Below, piece by piece: positions 45,665 to 54,800 of a stretch of 64,000 nucleotides of DNA; position 1 is the stretch's first letter; the number at the start of each line of letters is the position of its first letter. The position numbers and the translations under genes were made by a program. The notes beneath the pieces are model-generated. The model had not been told where the DNA came from. It saw only the letters and a program-made list of their open reading frames with translations, and did not search any database. The DNA lies in assembly GCA_900465685.1 (NCBI GenBank), contig UEGR01000007.1, positions 310,001 to 374,000 on the forward strand, in the 5' to 3' direction. This DNA is from Hyphomicrobiales bacterium (GTDB taxonomy: Bacteria > Pseudomonadota > Alphaproteobacteria > Rhizobiales > Rhizobiaceae).

Positions 45665-46219
45665 ATGACCACCGTTTTCGACGGTCTTTCCACCCACGAA
45701 AAGAAGAAGCTCTCCCGCCGCGACCTCTTGAAGCGCGGTGCGGGCCTGAGCCTTGGGGCCATGCTGGTCATCAGCGGCAATGCCGTTATCTGCCCGCAAT
45801 TTGCATGGGCGCTTGAGACAACGACGCTCAAGCCCGAAACCATGGCGACGCTGATCCAGCTCGCACGCGATATCTATCCGCATGACAAGCTTCCCGACCG
45901 GTTTTACGCCATTGCCGTCAAACCCTATGACGCGGATTCCGCCAAGGACGAAACGCTGAAAAAGCTGATCGAAGACGGTGTTGCCGATCTGAACAAACGG
46001 GCCGGAGCCGGAGGATATCTCGGTCTGGGCTGGGAGGAAGAGCGCGTGGCGATCCTGCACGATATCGAAGAAAGCCCCTTTTTCCAGAAGGTGCGCAGCG
46101 GACTTGTGACCGGCCTTTATAACCAGAAGGATATCTGGCCGCTCTTCGGCTACGAAGGCGAATCCTATTCCAAGGGCGGTTACATCAAGCGCGGCTTCGA
46201 CGATATCGAGTGGCTTTAG
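45665..46219 (+). CDS. gluconate 2-dehydrogenase-type small subunit (subunit 3), Tat-exported
   Basis: 184 residues. The twin-arginine signal SRRDLLKRG (17-25) is followed by a hydrophobic stretch and ALET. The mature part (LKPETMATLIQLARDIYPHD to YIKRGFDDIEWL) matches the gluconate 2-dehydrogenase subunit 3 family, the accessory subunit of membrane FAD sugar or polyol dehydrogenases. The TAG stop (46217-46219) lies at the edge of a palindromic repeat. The catalytic subunit is encoded 154 bases downstream. Confidence 0.88.
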   Translation: MTTVFDGLSTHEKKKLSRRDLLKRGAGLSLGAMLVISGNAVICPQFAWALETTTLKPETMATLIQLARDIYPHDKLPDRFYAIAVKPYDADSAKDETLKKLIEDGVADLNKRAGAGGYLGLGWEEERVAILHDIEESPFFQKVRSGLVTGLYNQKDIWPLFGYEGESYSKGGYIKRGFDDIEWL

Positions 46220-46266
46220 AGCATTTCCAGCAAAAGTGCGTAGCGGTTTTGCGTGGGATAATGCGT
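46217..46266. repeat. REP-like element, type 2
   Basis: TAGAGCATTTCCAGCAAAAG, then TGCGTAGCGGTTTTGCGTGG, then GATAATGCG. Relatives are at 23686-23734 (reverse orientation) and about 1371-1414 (degenerate). It lies between the two dehydrogenase subunit genes and contains the stop codon of the first. Confidence 0.8.
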
Positions 46267-46373
46267 AAAAACAAAAGTCCGGATCAAGCTCAACCGAACC
46301 AATTTCACAGCGGCATCACCGTCCGGCAAGCGCCATGCGCTTTGCGGAAACGGCGAAGCATTGGGAGGAAACC

Positions 46374-47945
46374 ATGGCTGCTCCATATGATCTCAAGGAC
46401 GACAAGGTCGTCGTCATCATCGGTTCCGGCGCTGGCGGCGGCACGCTCGGCAACGAGCTGGCGCAGAAAGGCATTGACGTCGTTATTCTGGAAGCCGGAA
46501 AGCGCCACGAATTCGAAGACTTCATCAATGACGAATGGGATAGCTTTGCGCAGCTCGCCTGGCTGGACAAGCGCACCACATCAGGCGACTGGCGGGTTGC
46601 GAAGGATTTCCCGAATCTGCCCGCATGGATCGTCAAGGCGGTCGGCGGCACCACCACGCACTGGGCTGGCGCATCGTTGCGTTTTCAGGAACACGAATTC
46701 CACACGCTGACCAATTACGGCAAGCTGGAAGGCGCAAACCTGCTCGACTGGCCGATCACCCTTGCCGATCTGGAGCCTTATTATACCAAGGCCGAGGACA
46801 AGATGGGCGTGACGCGCACCAACGGCATTGAAGGCCTGCCCGGCAACAACAATTTCAAGGTGCTGAAGGCTGGTGCCGACAAGCTCGGCTACAAGGAATG
46901 CCATACCGGCCGCATGGCCATCAATTCCGCGCCGCGCGATGACCGCATGGGCTGCCAGCAGACCGGTTTTTGTTTTCAGGGCTGTAAATGGGGCGCGAAA
47001 TGGTCGACGCTCTATACCGAAATTCCAAAGGGCGAGGAAACCGGCAAGCTGGAAGTTCGTCCCGAATGCACCGCGCTCAAGATCGAGCACAATGCGGCTG
47101 GCAAGGTGACGGGCGTGCTCTATGCCGACAAGGACGGCAAGCAGCATCTGCAAAAAGCGCGCGTTGTCTGCGTTGCGGGCAATTCGATCGAAAGCCCGCG
47201 CCTGCTGCTCAACTCCGCCTCGTCGAAATTCCCAGACGGCCTCGCCAATTCATCGGGGCAGGTCGGGCGTAATTACATGCGTCACACCACAGGCTCGGTT
47301 TACGCCTCGTTTGAAAAGCCGGTTCACATGTATCGCGGCACGACCATGGCCGGTATTATCCGCGACGAAGCGATCCACGATCCGAAGCGCGGCTTTGTCG
47401 GCGGTTATGAAATGGAGACCATTTCACTCGGGCTTCCCTTCATGGCGGCGTTCCTCAATCCGGGCGGCTGGGGCCGCAGCTTCACCTCGGCGCTGGATGA
47501 TTACGTCAATATGGCGGGCCTCTGGATTGTCGGCGAGGACATGCCGCAGGCGGATAATCGCATCACATTGAGCAAGGATGTGAAAGACGAGCACGGCCTG
47601 CCGGTGCCGGATGTGCATTATAGCGATCATCCCAACGATGTTGCGATGCGTACACACGCCTATGCGCAGGGCAAGGCGCTTTATGAAGCGGTGGGGGCCG
47701 TTCGCACCTTCCCGACGCCGCCCTACCCCTCAACGCATAATCTCGGCACAAACCGCATGAGCGAAAAGCCGGAGGACGGCGTGGTGAACAAGCATGGGCA
47801 GTCGCATGACATCAAGAACCTGTTCGTGTCGGATGGCAGCCAGTTCACAAGCGGCGGTGCCGAAAATCCAACCCTGACCATCGTGGCGCTTGCCATCCGT
47901 CAGGCGGATTACATTGCCGAGCAGATGAAAAAGCGGACGATCTAG
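46374..47945 (+). CDS. GMC-family FAD dehydrogenase (large subunit)
   Basis: 523 residues from ATG 46374 with GGGAGGAA before it. The FAD dinucleotide motif VVIIGSGAGGGTLGNELAQK lies near residue 15, and the C-terminal GMC_oxred_C region has the catalytic His in YPSTHNLGTNRMSE and SDGSQFTSGGAENP. There is no signal peptide, so it is probably carried to the periplasm with the Tat signal of the small subunit. It oxidises a sugar, sugar acid or polyol. The usual third subunit, a multihaem cytochrome c, is not next to it. Confidence 0.9.
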   Translation: MAAPYDLKDDKVVVIIGSGAGGGTLGNELAQKGIDVVILEAGKRHEFEDFINDEWDSFAQLAWLDKRTTSGDWRVAKDFPNLPAWIVKAVGGTTTHWAGASLRFQEHEFHTLTNYGKLEGANLLDWPITLADLEPYYTKAEDKMGVTRTNGIEGLPGNNNFKVLKAGADKLGYKECHTGRMAINSAPRDDRMGCQQTGFCFQGCKWGAKWSTLYTEIPKGEETGKLEVRPECTALKIEHNAAGKVTGVLYADKDGKQHLQKARVVCVAGNSIESPRLLLNSASSKFPDGLANSSGQVGRNYMRHTTGSVYASFEKPVHMYRGTTMAGIIRDEAIHDPKRGFVGGYEMETISLGLPFMAAFLNPGGWGRSFTSALDDYVNMAGLWIVGEDMPQADNRITLSKDVKDEHGLPVPDVHYSDHPNDVAMRTHAYAQGKALYEAVGAVRTFPTPPYPSTHNLGTNRMSEKPEDGVVNKHGQSHDIKNLFVSDGSQFTSGGAENPTLTIVALAIRQADYIAEQMKKRTI

Positions 47946-47977
47946 TCAGACAGAAAACATTCTCCCCTGACCGCAGC

Positions 47978-48016
47978 AAACAGAACCGGCGCGACCAATT
48001 CGCGCCGGTTCTGTTT
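47978..48016 (+). terminator. hairpin after the GMC dehydrogenase gene
   Basis: A perfect 16-bp stem AAACAGAACCGGCGCG / CGCGCCGGTTCTGTTT (47978-47993, 48001-48016) with a 7-base loop. The T run is short (TTT), but the stem is very strong. Confidence 0.75.
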
Positions 48017-48065
48017 GGCGCTTGGCAAAGATGCGCGGTTTGGACTAGATAGGCTCCGCAGAACA

Positions 48066-48479
48066 ATGAGAGGCACCCGGTTGAAGCTCAACGCGCGCCA
48101 GTTTCGGAGCAGTCTTGCAATACGCCTGTTGAGCGTATTGGCTTTGATGCTCGTGGCATTCGCGCATAAGCCGGTCGATCTGAATGCTCTCGACAGTTTT
48201 CAGCTGGCGCAATACCAGCTGCCTGATGGAACCTATCCTGTCATCTGTATCAGCGATCAGGGTGAAAATCAGGATCACCACGGCCATGACAAGCATCTGA
48301 GCAGCGAAAGCTGCGAGGCCTGCCGTATCGCCTCCGGTTTCCTGTGCCCAACGCCTGACAGCTCGACCGGCCCTTCACCGCATATCGCGATGGCTGATGG
48401 CGTTGTGCCGCCACAGCCGGTTTTGCGCCGCGCAGTCTATCCGCCTTCGGCACCGCCGCAAGCGCCGCCTCTCGCCTGA
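48066..48479 (+). CDS. DUF2946-like exported protein
   Basis: 137 residues from ATG 48066. A basic start and a membrane or signal helix (LLSVLALMLVAFAH) are followed by DQGENQDHHGHDKHLSSESC and CRIASGFLCP, a His cluster and three Cys, then a Pro-rich tail. This is the general look of the DUF2946 family, small predicted metal-related proteins often next to copper or TonB genes. It lies 73 bases before the DUF1775/PCuAC gene, which supports a copper context. Family assignment is moderate. Confidence 0.6.
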   Translation: MRGTRLKLNARQFRSSLAIRLLSVLALMLVAFAHKPVDLNALDSFQLAQYQLPDGTYPVICISDQGENQDHHGHDKHLSSESCEACRIASGFLCPTPDSSTGPSPHIAMADGVVPPQPVLRRAVYPPSAPPQAPPLA

Positions 48480-48552
48480 ACACGTCCCGTTTGAACGAAT
48501 GCGCCTGACAAAGGCTGGCGCGTCTTCCTCACGACTATTCAGGTAATTCAAC

Positions 48553-49581
48553 ATGAAAAACTATCGTCTTTTTGCGTCCGCAATTTCGCTCGCAGCCCTT
48601 TGCGCTTCCGCTGGCATGGCCAATGCCCATTCGTCGCTCGACCAAAGCGAAGCCAAGGCTGGCAGCTTCTACAAGGCCACATTCCGCATTCCGCATGGCT
48701 GCGACGGCAAAGCCACGACAGAAGTGAAAGTGGAGCTTCCGGAAGGCTTTATCGCTGCGCAGCCGCAAGCCAAGGCTGGCTGGAAAATCGAAACCACCAA
48801 GGGCGATTATGCCAAGACCTACAAGGTGCATGGCAAGGATGTCACCTCCGGTGTGAAGGAAGTGCGCTTCACCGAAGGCAGCCTGCCAGCCGAGTTCTAT
48901 GACGAGTTCACCGTCGTCGGCCAACTGGCCAAGTTCGACAAGGATACCACGCTGTCTTTCCCGGTGACGCAGGTCTGTGGTAGCGACGCCTCCGTCGCCT
49001 GGACAGAGATTGCCAAGGATGGACAGAACCCGCACGAACTCGAAAACCCGGCACCCCAGCTTCTTGTGCTGGCCGCGACCGGTGCTGACGAGCATGCAGG
49101 CCATGATGGGCACGGTGACGGACACGGGGGCCATCACGATCAGGCCGGTCATGCAGCAGAGCCGGTAAAACTCGGCGATCTCACAATCACCTCGCCTTCG
49201 GTACGCGCCATGGTGCCCGGCGCCAAGGTGGCAGGCGGCTTCCTGACAATCGCCAATAACGGCAAGGATGCCGACAAGCTCGTATCGGTCACGACAGCGG
49301 GCGTGAAGCGCGTGGAAGTCCATGAAATGAGCATGGAAAACAACGTGATGAAGATGCGCAAGCTCGATGGCGGTCTCGACGTGCCTGCGGGCGAAACCGT
49401 CGAACTGAAGTCCGGCGGTTATCACCTCATGTTCATCCAGCCCGAGAAGCCTTACACCGAAGGCGAAACTGTGCCGGTCACGCTCCAATTCGAAAAGGCT
49501 GGCAAGGTCGAGATCAACTTCCCCGTTACGGCCCAGAATGGCCAGATGGGCGATCATTCATCCGATCATTCCGGCCACTAA
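48553..49581 (+). CDS. DUF1775 (YcnI)-PCuAC fusion copper protein
   Basis: 342 residues. The signal peptide ends ANA before His26, so the mature protein would begin with His, as in YcnI copper-binding domains. The DUF1775 domain spans about 26-160, ending with Trp150 in DASVAW. A His/Gly linker (181-200, eight His) joins it to a PCuAC (DUF461) domain at about 205-327 with the copper ligands Met220, His257, Met259, Met268 and His291-x-Met293. A His-rich tail (HSSDHSGH) follows. It is a periplasmic copper chaperone, probably for cytochrome oxidase or copper tolerance. Confidence 0.92.
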   Translation: MKNYRLFASAISLAALCASAGMANAHSSLDQSEAKAGSFYKATFRIPHGCDGKATTEVKVELPEGFIAAQPQAKAGWKIETTKGDYAKTYKVHGKDVTSGVKEVRFTEGSLPAEFYDEFTVVGQLAKFDKDTTLSFPVTQVCGSDASVAWTEIAKDGQNPHELENPAPQLLVLAATGADEHAGHDGHGDGHGGHHDQAGHAAEPVKLGDLTITSPSVRAMVPGAKVAGGFLTIANNGKDADKLVSVTTAGVKRVEVHEMSMENNVMKMRKLDGGLDVPAGETVELKSGGYHLMFIQPEKPYTEGETVPVTLQFEKAGKVEINFPVTAQNGQMGDHSSDHSGH

Positions 49582-49708
49582 TTCCCGGAGCATGGGGGCG
49601 CAGTGCCTTCTCTCCCCCCTCCACCGGCATTGCGCCCGTTTGCCGCAACCGCTGTCCCCCCACAGCGGTTGCGTATTCATTCAAATGCTGTAAACATGAC
49701 TATTATAG

Positions 49709-49725
49709 TCTAGAATAATTCTACA
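49709..49725. promoter_or_regulatory. Irr/ICE-like inverted repeat
   Basis: TCTAGAA-TAA-TTCTACA, whose core TAGAA-N3-TTCTA is a perfect inverted repeat. The rhizobial iron regulator Irr recognises sites I recall as TTTAGAA-N3-TTCTAAA; this differs at one position per arm. It lies just upstream of the TTGACT promoter candidate. Confidence 0.45.
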
Positions 49726-49761
49726 CTCTTGAAATATCTAAGCTTTTTAAAAGTTGACTAA

Positions 49762-49791
49762 TTGACTCCAGATCAATTTGCGGCTTTTATA
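49762..49791 (+). promoter_or_regulatory. candidate promoter for the Cys-rich gene
   Basis: TTGACT (49762-49767), an 18-base spacer, TTTATA (49786-49791). A second TTGACT lies at about 49754. Confidence 0.4.
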
Positions 49792-50031
49792 CCCTTCGCG
49801 CAATCCTGCGCACCTTTGATGTCTGGGCCTTGAACCCTTTCGATTGGAGGACCCAATGGTTGGTCTCGGCGAATGCCGGTCCGCAAATATCGACGGCCTG
49901 CCCTGGCAGCTCAGTCTTTTGCCGACCGGATACTGCAATATACGCGGTGAAACGGAACGTCCCGTTCAGCGCAAGCAGGGCAAATGCCTTGCCTCGTATC
50001 CGTCTTCCGATGTTTCATCGTGGAGGCGCAC

Positions 50032-50541
50032 ATGAATATGCGTATATCGCAGCTGAACGGCGCCAATACCGCAGGCTATTTCGACCGCCTGCCGGAAAAG
50101 CTGGTGCTGGAAGGTTATCGTCGCTGGACTGCGGGTTTCGAGACTGGCTCGATTATCCCGTGGGAAATGACCTGGGGTCTCTATTCGGAAGTGCTCGGAC
50201 CATCGGAGGCGAAGCGCGCTGTCGGCGAGCTTTCGCACTTCATCCGCGTGTTGCGTCATTGTGCAAGCTGCCAGTTGCGTGCGTTCCCGTTTGACTCGCA
50301 TCATGTCTGCCGCGAGGAATGTCTGACATTGGGGCTGATTTCCGGCCTGCATAATCAGGACGCTCTGTTGCTCGACACGTGCCTTGAGGCCATTGCCTGC
50401 AAAAGGCGCTGCGACGATGTGGCAGCTGCGGCAAGCAATTTTGCCGAAGCTTTGGCCGATTTCGGCCAGACTTTGCTGCCAATACCGATTCACGCCATCG
50501 ACACCGCTTTGAACATTACGCATCGCGCGACTTTTCACTGA
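50032..50541 (+). CDS. uncharacterised Cys-rich protein
   Basis: 169 residues from ATG 50032, preceded by TGGAGGCG. I do not recognise the family. Seven cysteines fall in three clusters: HCASC (Cys77, Cys80), HHVCREEC (Cys93, Cys97) and Cys117 with CKRRC (Cys123, Cys127), which suggests metal or Fe-S binding. There is no signal or membrane segment. The neighbouring Irr-like box would fit an iron-related role; this is inference. Confidence 0.65.
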   Translation: MNMRISQLNGANTAGYFDRLPEKLVLEGYRRWTAGFETGSIIPWEMTWGLYSEVLGPSEAKRAVGELSHFIRVLRHCASCQLRAFPFDSHHVCREECLTLGLISGLHNQDALLLDTCLEAIACKRRCDDVAAAASNFAEALADFGQTLLPIPIHAIDTALNITHRATFH

Positions 50542-50619
50542 GCTGAACAAGTCGAACCCTTTGCGAATAATAACGATTCTGATTTTTAAGTCGTCGCGAC
50601 GCGGCGCAAGGAGATAGAA

Positions 50620-50835
50620 ATGCAGGCCAGAACCGAACGACGCCTCGGCATTGCCGCTGCCCTCGTACTGACCGCAGCAGCATTTGTCATGCCGGGCGTA
50701 TCCACCCAGATTGCGCAAAACGACGTTGCGCCACAGAAGCAGATTCACATGGCTTCGGCCGACACACTGCGCGCCGAGTTCCGTCATTTCGTCAGGCTTG
50801 GCGAAGCGATGCCGAAGTCGGTCCGCTACGAATAG
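50620..50835 (+). CDS. small exported or membrane-anchored protein
   Basis: 71 residues: MQARTERRLGIAAALVLTAA to AFVMPGVSTQ is a signal peptide or anchor, followed by a hydrophilic 40-residue part (TLRAEFRHFVRLGEAMPKSV). A good ribosome site (AAGGAGA) precedes it, and a hairpin terminator follows. No family recognised. Confidence 0.65.
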   Translation: MQARTERRLGIAAALVLTAAAFVMPGVSTQIAQNDVAPQKQIHMASADTLRAEFRHFVRLGEAMPKSVRYE

Positions 50836-50842
50836 AATACAA

Positions 50843-50867
50843 AAAAGGCCGTCTCTGACGGCCTTTT
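50843..50867. terminator. bidirectional terminator
   Basis: Stem AAAAGGCCGTC / GACGGCCTTTT (50843-50853, 50857-50867) with a TCT loop and A/T tracts on both sides. It lies between the convergent small-protein and L,D-transpeptidase genes. Confidence 0.88.
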
Positions 50868-50894
50868 GTTTAAGCATGTATCTCGATGGTCCGG

Positions 50895-51614
50895 TTAGCC
50901 GACGACAATCGGCGCCTGCCCCTGTACGCGATTATACAGGTCGATAATGTCCTGATTCATCAGGCGGATGCAGCCGGACGACATGGACTGGCCGATGGAC
51001 CACCATTCCGGCGAGCCATGGATGCGATAGCCGGTGTCGCGACCATTCTGGAAAATATAAAGCGCGCGTGCGCCGAGCGGATTCTGCGGACCCGGCTCCT
51101 GACCATTGCGGTATTTTTCGAGTTCCGGCTTGCGCTGGATCATTTCCGGTGGCGGCGTCCAGCGCGGCCACTGCTTCTTGTATTGCACATTGGCGCGGCC
51201 CTGCCATTCAAAGCCTGCCTTACCGATGCCGACGCCATAGCGAAGGGCTTCGCCGCCCGGCAGAACATAATAGAGGTAATGGTCTTTCAGGCTGACGACG
51301 ATGGTGCCTGGCGCCTGACCGGTCGGATCAGGCACGATCTGGCGGCGGAACTGCTTCGGCACCTTGTCATAAGGAATGGCAGGCAGCGCATAGGGCCCCT
51401 CCTGCACCGATGCATACATGACATCCGGCGTCGTGATGGCGCGATCGACACTGATCTGCGGACGCATCGGCGAGATGCCGCCTGTCGACATCGTATCTAC
51501 CTGAAAGGCAGACATGTCCATCGTCTGCGAGCAGCCTGCAACACCACTCAGAACGACGGCCCCGGTGCCAAGCAGAAAGCGGCGGCGGCTCAGATCATCA
51601 CTCAACTTTGACAT
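50895..51614 (-). CDS. L,D-transpeptidase (YkuD domain), putative lipoprotein
   Basis: 239 residues from ATG 51614 (MSKLSDDLSRRRFLLGTGAV). An RRRFL Tat-like motif and a lipobox ending LSGVAGC (Cys28) suggest export and lipidation. The catalytic signature HGSPEWWSIGQSMSSGCIRL has Cys215. It forms 3-3 peptidoglycan cross-links or attaches outer-membrane proteins to peptidoglycan, as described for Brucella and Agrobacterium L,D-transpeptidases. Single gene. Confidence 0.93.
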   Translation of the reverse strand: MSKLSDDLSRRRFLLGTGAVVLSGVAGCSQTMDMSAFQVDTMSTGGISPMRPQISVDRAITTPDVMYASVQEGPYALPAIPYDKVPKQFRRQIVPDPTGQAPGTIVVSLKDHYLYYVLPGGEALRYGVGIGKAGFEWQGRANVQYKKQWPRWTPPPEMIQRKPELEKYRNGQEPGPQNPLGARALYIFQNGRDTGYRIHGSPEWWSIGQSMSSGCIRLMNQDIIDLYNRVQGQAPIVVG

Positions 51615-51781
51615 GCAAAACGCCCAAAACACAGGTGACAGGGAGCAGGCATCATGCCGCTCGGTATTAACCGTAATTTGCAGTCTTATGGTTGAGGAAC
51701 CGTTAAACTAGGCGCACCGATGCTCATAAAAGAATAGCACCGGCGTGAAAACTCAACCGAGGGATGCAGCGTTTGAAAAGA

Positions 51782-51808
51782 AAAAGCCGGACGAAACGCC
51801 CGGCTTTT
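51782..51808 (-). terminator. tamA-tamB terminator
   Basis: Stem AAAAGCCGG / CCGGCTTTT (51782-51790, 51800-51808) with a 9-base loop. The upstream A-rich stretch gives a T run on the minus strand. It lies 21 bases after the tamB stop. Confidence 0.82.
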
Positions 51809-51828
51809 CAATCAAATCAAAGGATCGG

Positions 51829-54800
51829 TCAGTAGTCTTTTTCGTAGAAGATACCGCCGCTGGAATCGCCCTCTGCACCAAGCGCGCCCTTCGCCTTGAG
51901 GTTTCGCGTGATGTCGAGATTGACGGTTCCCTTGGTCGAGCCGCCAGAACCCGCTTCCACACCCAGATAGATATTGTCGCGGATGTAGCGCCCGGCGCGA
52001 ACGGCAGTCTGTCCGTTGCTGTCGGTCACGACATCGAGATCGTCCAGCCCCGTTCCGGCGCGCAGCTTGTTCATGAGCGAATTGCCGCCGGGGCCGCCCG
52101 CAAGTTCCGCAGCCGCAGCCGCAAGCTGTGCGATCTGGAAGGCCGACAATTCGCTGATGGAGCGCTTGAAAATCAGCTGCGCCAGCACTTCATCCTGCGG
52201 CAGTTCTGGCGACGAGGAGAAGACGATGTTGAGATTATCGACCGTACCCGTGACCGTCACGATGGCCGTGATTTCATTGCCTTCCGAACTGGCCACGAAA
52301 TTGAGCTGCGGATTGAGATCGCCGACCAGCGTGACATGGCCTTCATCGAAGGTGATGCGCTGGCCGAGAATGCCAATACGACCACGGATCAGATCAAATG
52401 AACCAACCGGCTTGATATCACTGACCGGCCCGGTGAGACGAACGCGACCGCCCAATTCCGTATCGAGGCCACGACCACGCACGAAGATCTGGTTCGGTGC
52501 ATTGACGACGACATCGAGGCGCGGGCCGGCGGAATTTGTCCGCGCCACCGATTTGGCCTTGCCCTTGCGGGTTTCGACCTTGGCGCGTTCCAGCGTTTTC
52601 GCAACATTCTTCGGCGTGTTCTTGTGCTCGACGGGCACATAGGTTGCGCCGCCGCCGAGATTTTCCGGCACCGAGATTTCGGCACGCTCCACGTCAATAC
52701 GACCGCCGATGAGCATATCGCCCGCCAGCGGTCCGGTGATCGTAATGCCGCCATTGACCGTTGCGACGACCAGCTTGCCATCTGCATAACGCGCACGGTC
52801 GAGCTTGATATTGATATCGGCAGGGAAATTCGCCGCCGCATTGGTCGATATCGTACCGCTTGCCGACACGGAGCCGCCGCTGCCAAATGCAGCATTGACC
52901 TGTCGCAGCGTGATGGTTTCGCCATCCATGCTGCCCATGATGTTGATGCTGTTCACACGGACATTGGTTTCCGGATCGATGAAAGTCGCGCCACTGGTGG
53001 AGAACATGCCGCGCAATTGCGGACGATCAAAACCACCGGAAACACTTGCAGTCAGCGTCAGCATACCACTGGCCTGCGCGCCGCGATCCGCGAGGAAGCG
53101 ATTGGCAAGCACCAGCGGGATGTTGCCGTTGACGTTGACACCAAGTCCCTGACCGGAGAACGGCACCTTGCCGCTTGCGGTGACATTGAGGCCTTGTGGA
53201 CCGTCCACCGTCAGCGATGAAATATCGACCGCTTTGGCCGCATAGCTGCCTGCTGCCTGCAGGCTGAGCGGGGCAAGACCGTTGTCGCGCAGCGGCTTGG
53301 CAGCGAGGCCGGAACCCTTGAGATTGAAGGTGGCCGCAGGATTGGTCAGCGGGCCTGTCACGCGCGCCGTGCCGGTGACATTACCTGCGAGGTCCTGCCC
53401 CTTTACAGCGCCGTTAAGTATACCGAGCGGCAGATTGGCCAGCGTCACGTCAACGGCGAGATCGCCCTTGCCGAGCGGCACTCCGCCTTTGGCTGTGACG
53501 TCGATACCATTGCCGCTTGCCGCACCCCCGGTCACCCGGGCGTCTATGTTGAGCCGGTCATTGGCAGAGGTGCCCTTGGCGTCGGCATTCAGGGCAGCAA
53601 TGCCCTGCTTCTTGAGTTCCGCTGCCGTTAAGCCGCGCGCCGCCATATCGAAGGCGACATTCGGTGCATCGCGGGAGCCGGTCAGGCGCGCCGTACCGTT
53701 GACCGTACCACCGAGACCTAGATCCGGCTTGAAGGTGTTGGCAAGCGCCAGCGGCAGATTGGACAGTGCCACCGACAGATCTAGCTTTTCATCGACAGAG
53801 CCGTTGACCTTCACCTGTCCTTGCGTGCCATTGGCGCCGGTGTTGATAACGATATCGCCAAAGGAAATCTCGCTGCCCTTCATGACGATATTCGCCGGTG
53901 CGGCAAGATTGGCGCGCAGCGCGCCCTGCTTCACATCGGCGGATGCGAGGCCAAGCTCAAAGCCGCCATCTTTCGGCTCAAGTGAACCGGCGGCATTGGC
54001 CACTGTACCAATCTTGAGCTTCGTATTGGCGCTGAAATCGGTCTTGGTTCCGGTGGCGTTGGCCTTGGCGTCGAACGTGTCGATACCGAAAGTGCCGACC
54101 ATGATATCGCGCGCAGCAGCGTTGCCGTCCACGACAGGCACGCCGAACAGATCCTGTGCGGTCAACGCGACAGTGGCGGACGCAATGTGGTTGCCATTGA
54201 CCTTTACGCCCTTGGCGTCAGCCGAAACGGTGGCGTTCTGGCGTTCGCCATCAGCTTGCAGCGCGATATCGGCATTGGCCGCACCGGTTGCTTCGGCAAG
54301 GAACAGTGCGGCGGCCGTGGAAATATCCGGCGCATCGAGTTTCAGCGCGCCATTGAGCAAACCCTTGGCGGTCTGTGTGACATTGCCGGAGAGATGCGCT
54401 CCACCAGCATTGAACAGAAGATTGGTCAGGCGCTTCTCGTCATTGACGATGTCGATCAGCGTGCCAAGTTCGATGCGCTCACCATTGAGGAAGGCATTGC
54501 CCGCCAGCTTGCCGGATAGCGCCGCACCCGTGGTGGCGTTGCCGTCGAGCATAGCGTTGAAATCAAGACCGGCATTGGCAAGCTTGCGACCTGCCAGCGT
54601 GCCCTGTGGCGCGTCGGCGCGCAGGGCCAGCGCTATCAGCTTGTCGTCGCCGCGCGCACTGCCCTTGATCGTCATGCGACCGGAGGCCTGCTTTGAAACC
54701 AGTTTCAGATCGGACAGCATCACGCCGAAATCGAAATTCGCCTTGTCCGATGCGAAAGAGCCATTGGCCGTGATTTCGCTCAGTTCATTGCCGATCCGGA

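Larger units (their letters stand above)
49582..50031. other. 450-base leader region upstream of the Cys-rich gene
   Basis: Holds an Irr/ICE-like inverted repeat (49709-49725), a sigma-70-type promoter candidate (49762-49791) and about 240 bases of possible 5' leader. A small frame at 49844-50035 (63 codons) has no family resemblance. The first 100 bases after the fusion gene show no strong terminator. Confidence 0.5.

Noticed and set aside
49830-50294. A 154-codon frame overlapping the Cys-rich gene in another frame
   Set aside because: The frame starting at 50032 has the better ribosome site and a protein-like composition with patterned cysteines. This one looks like its shadow.
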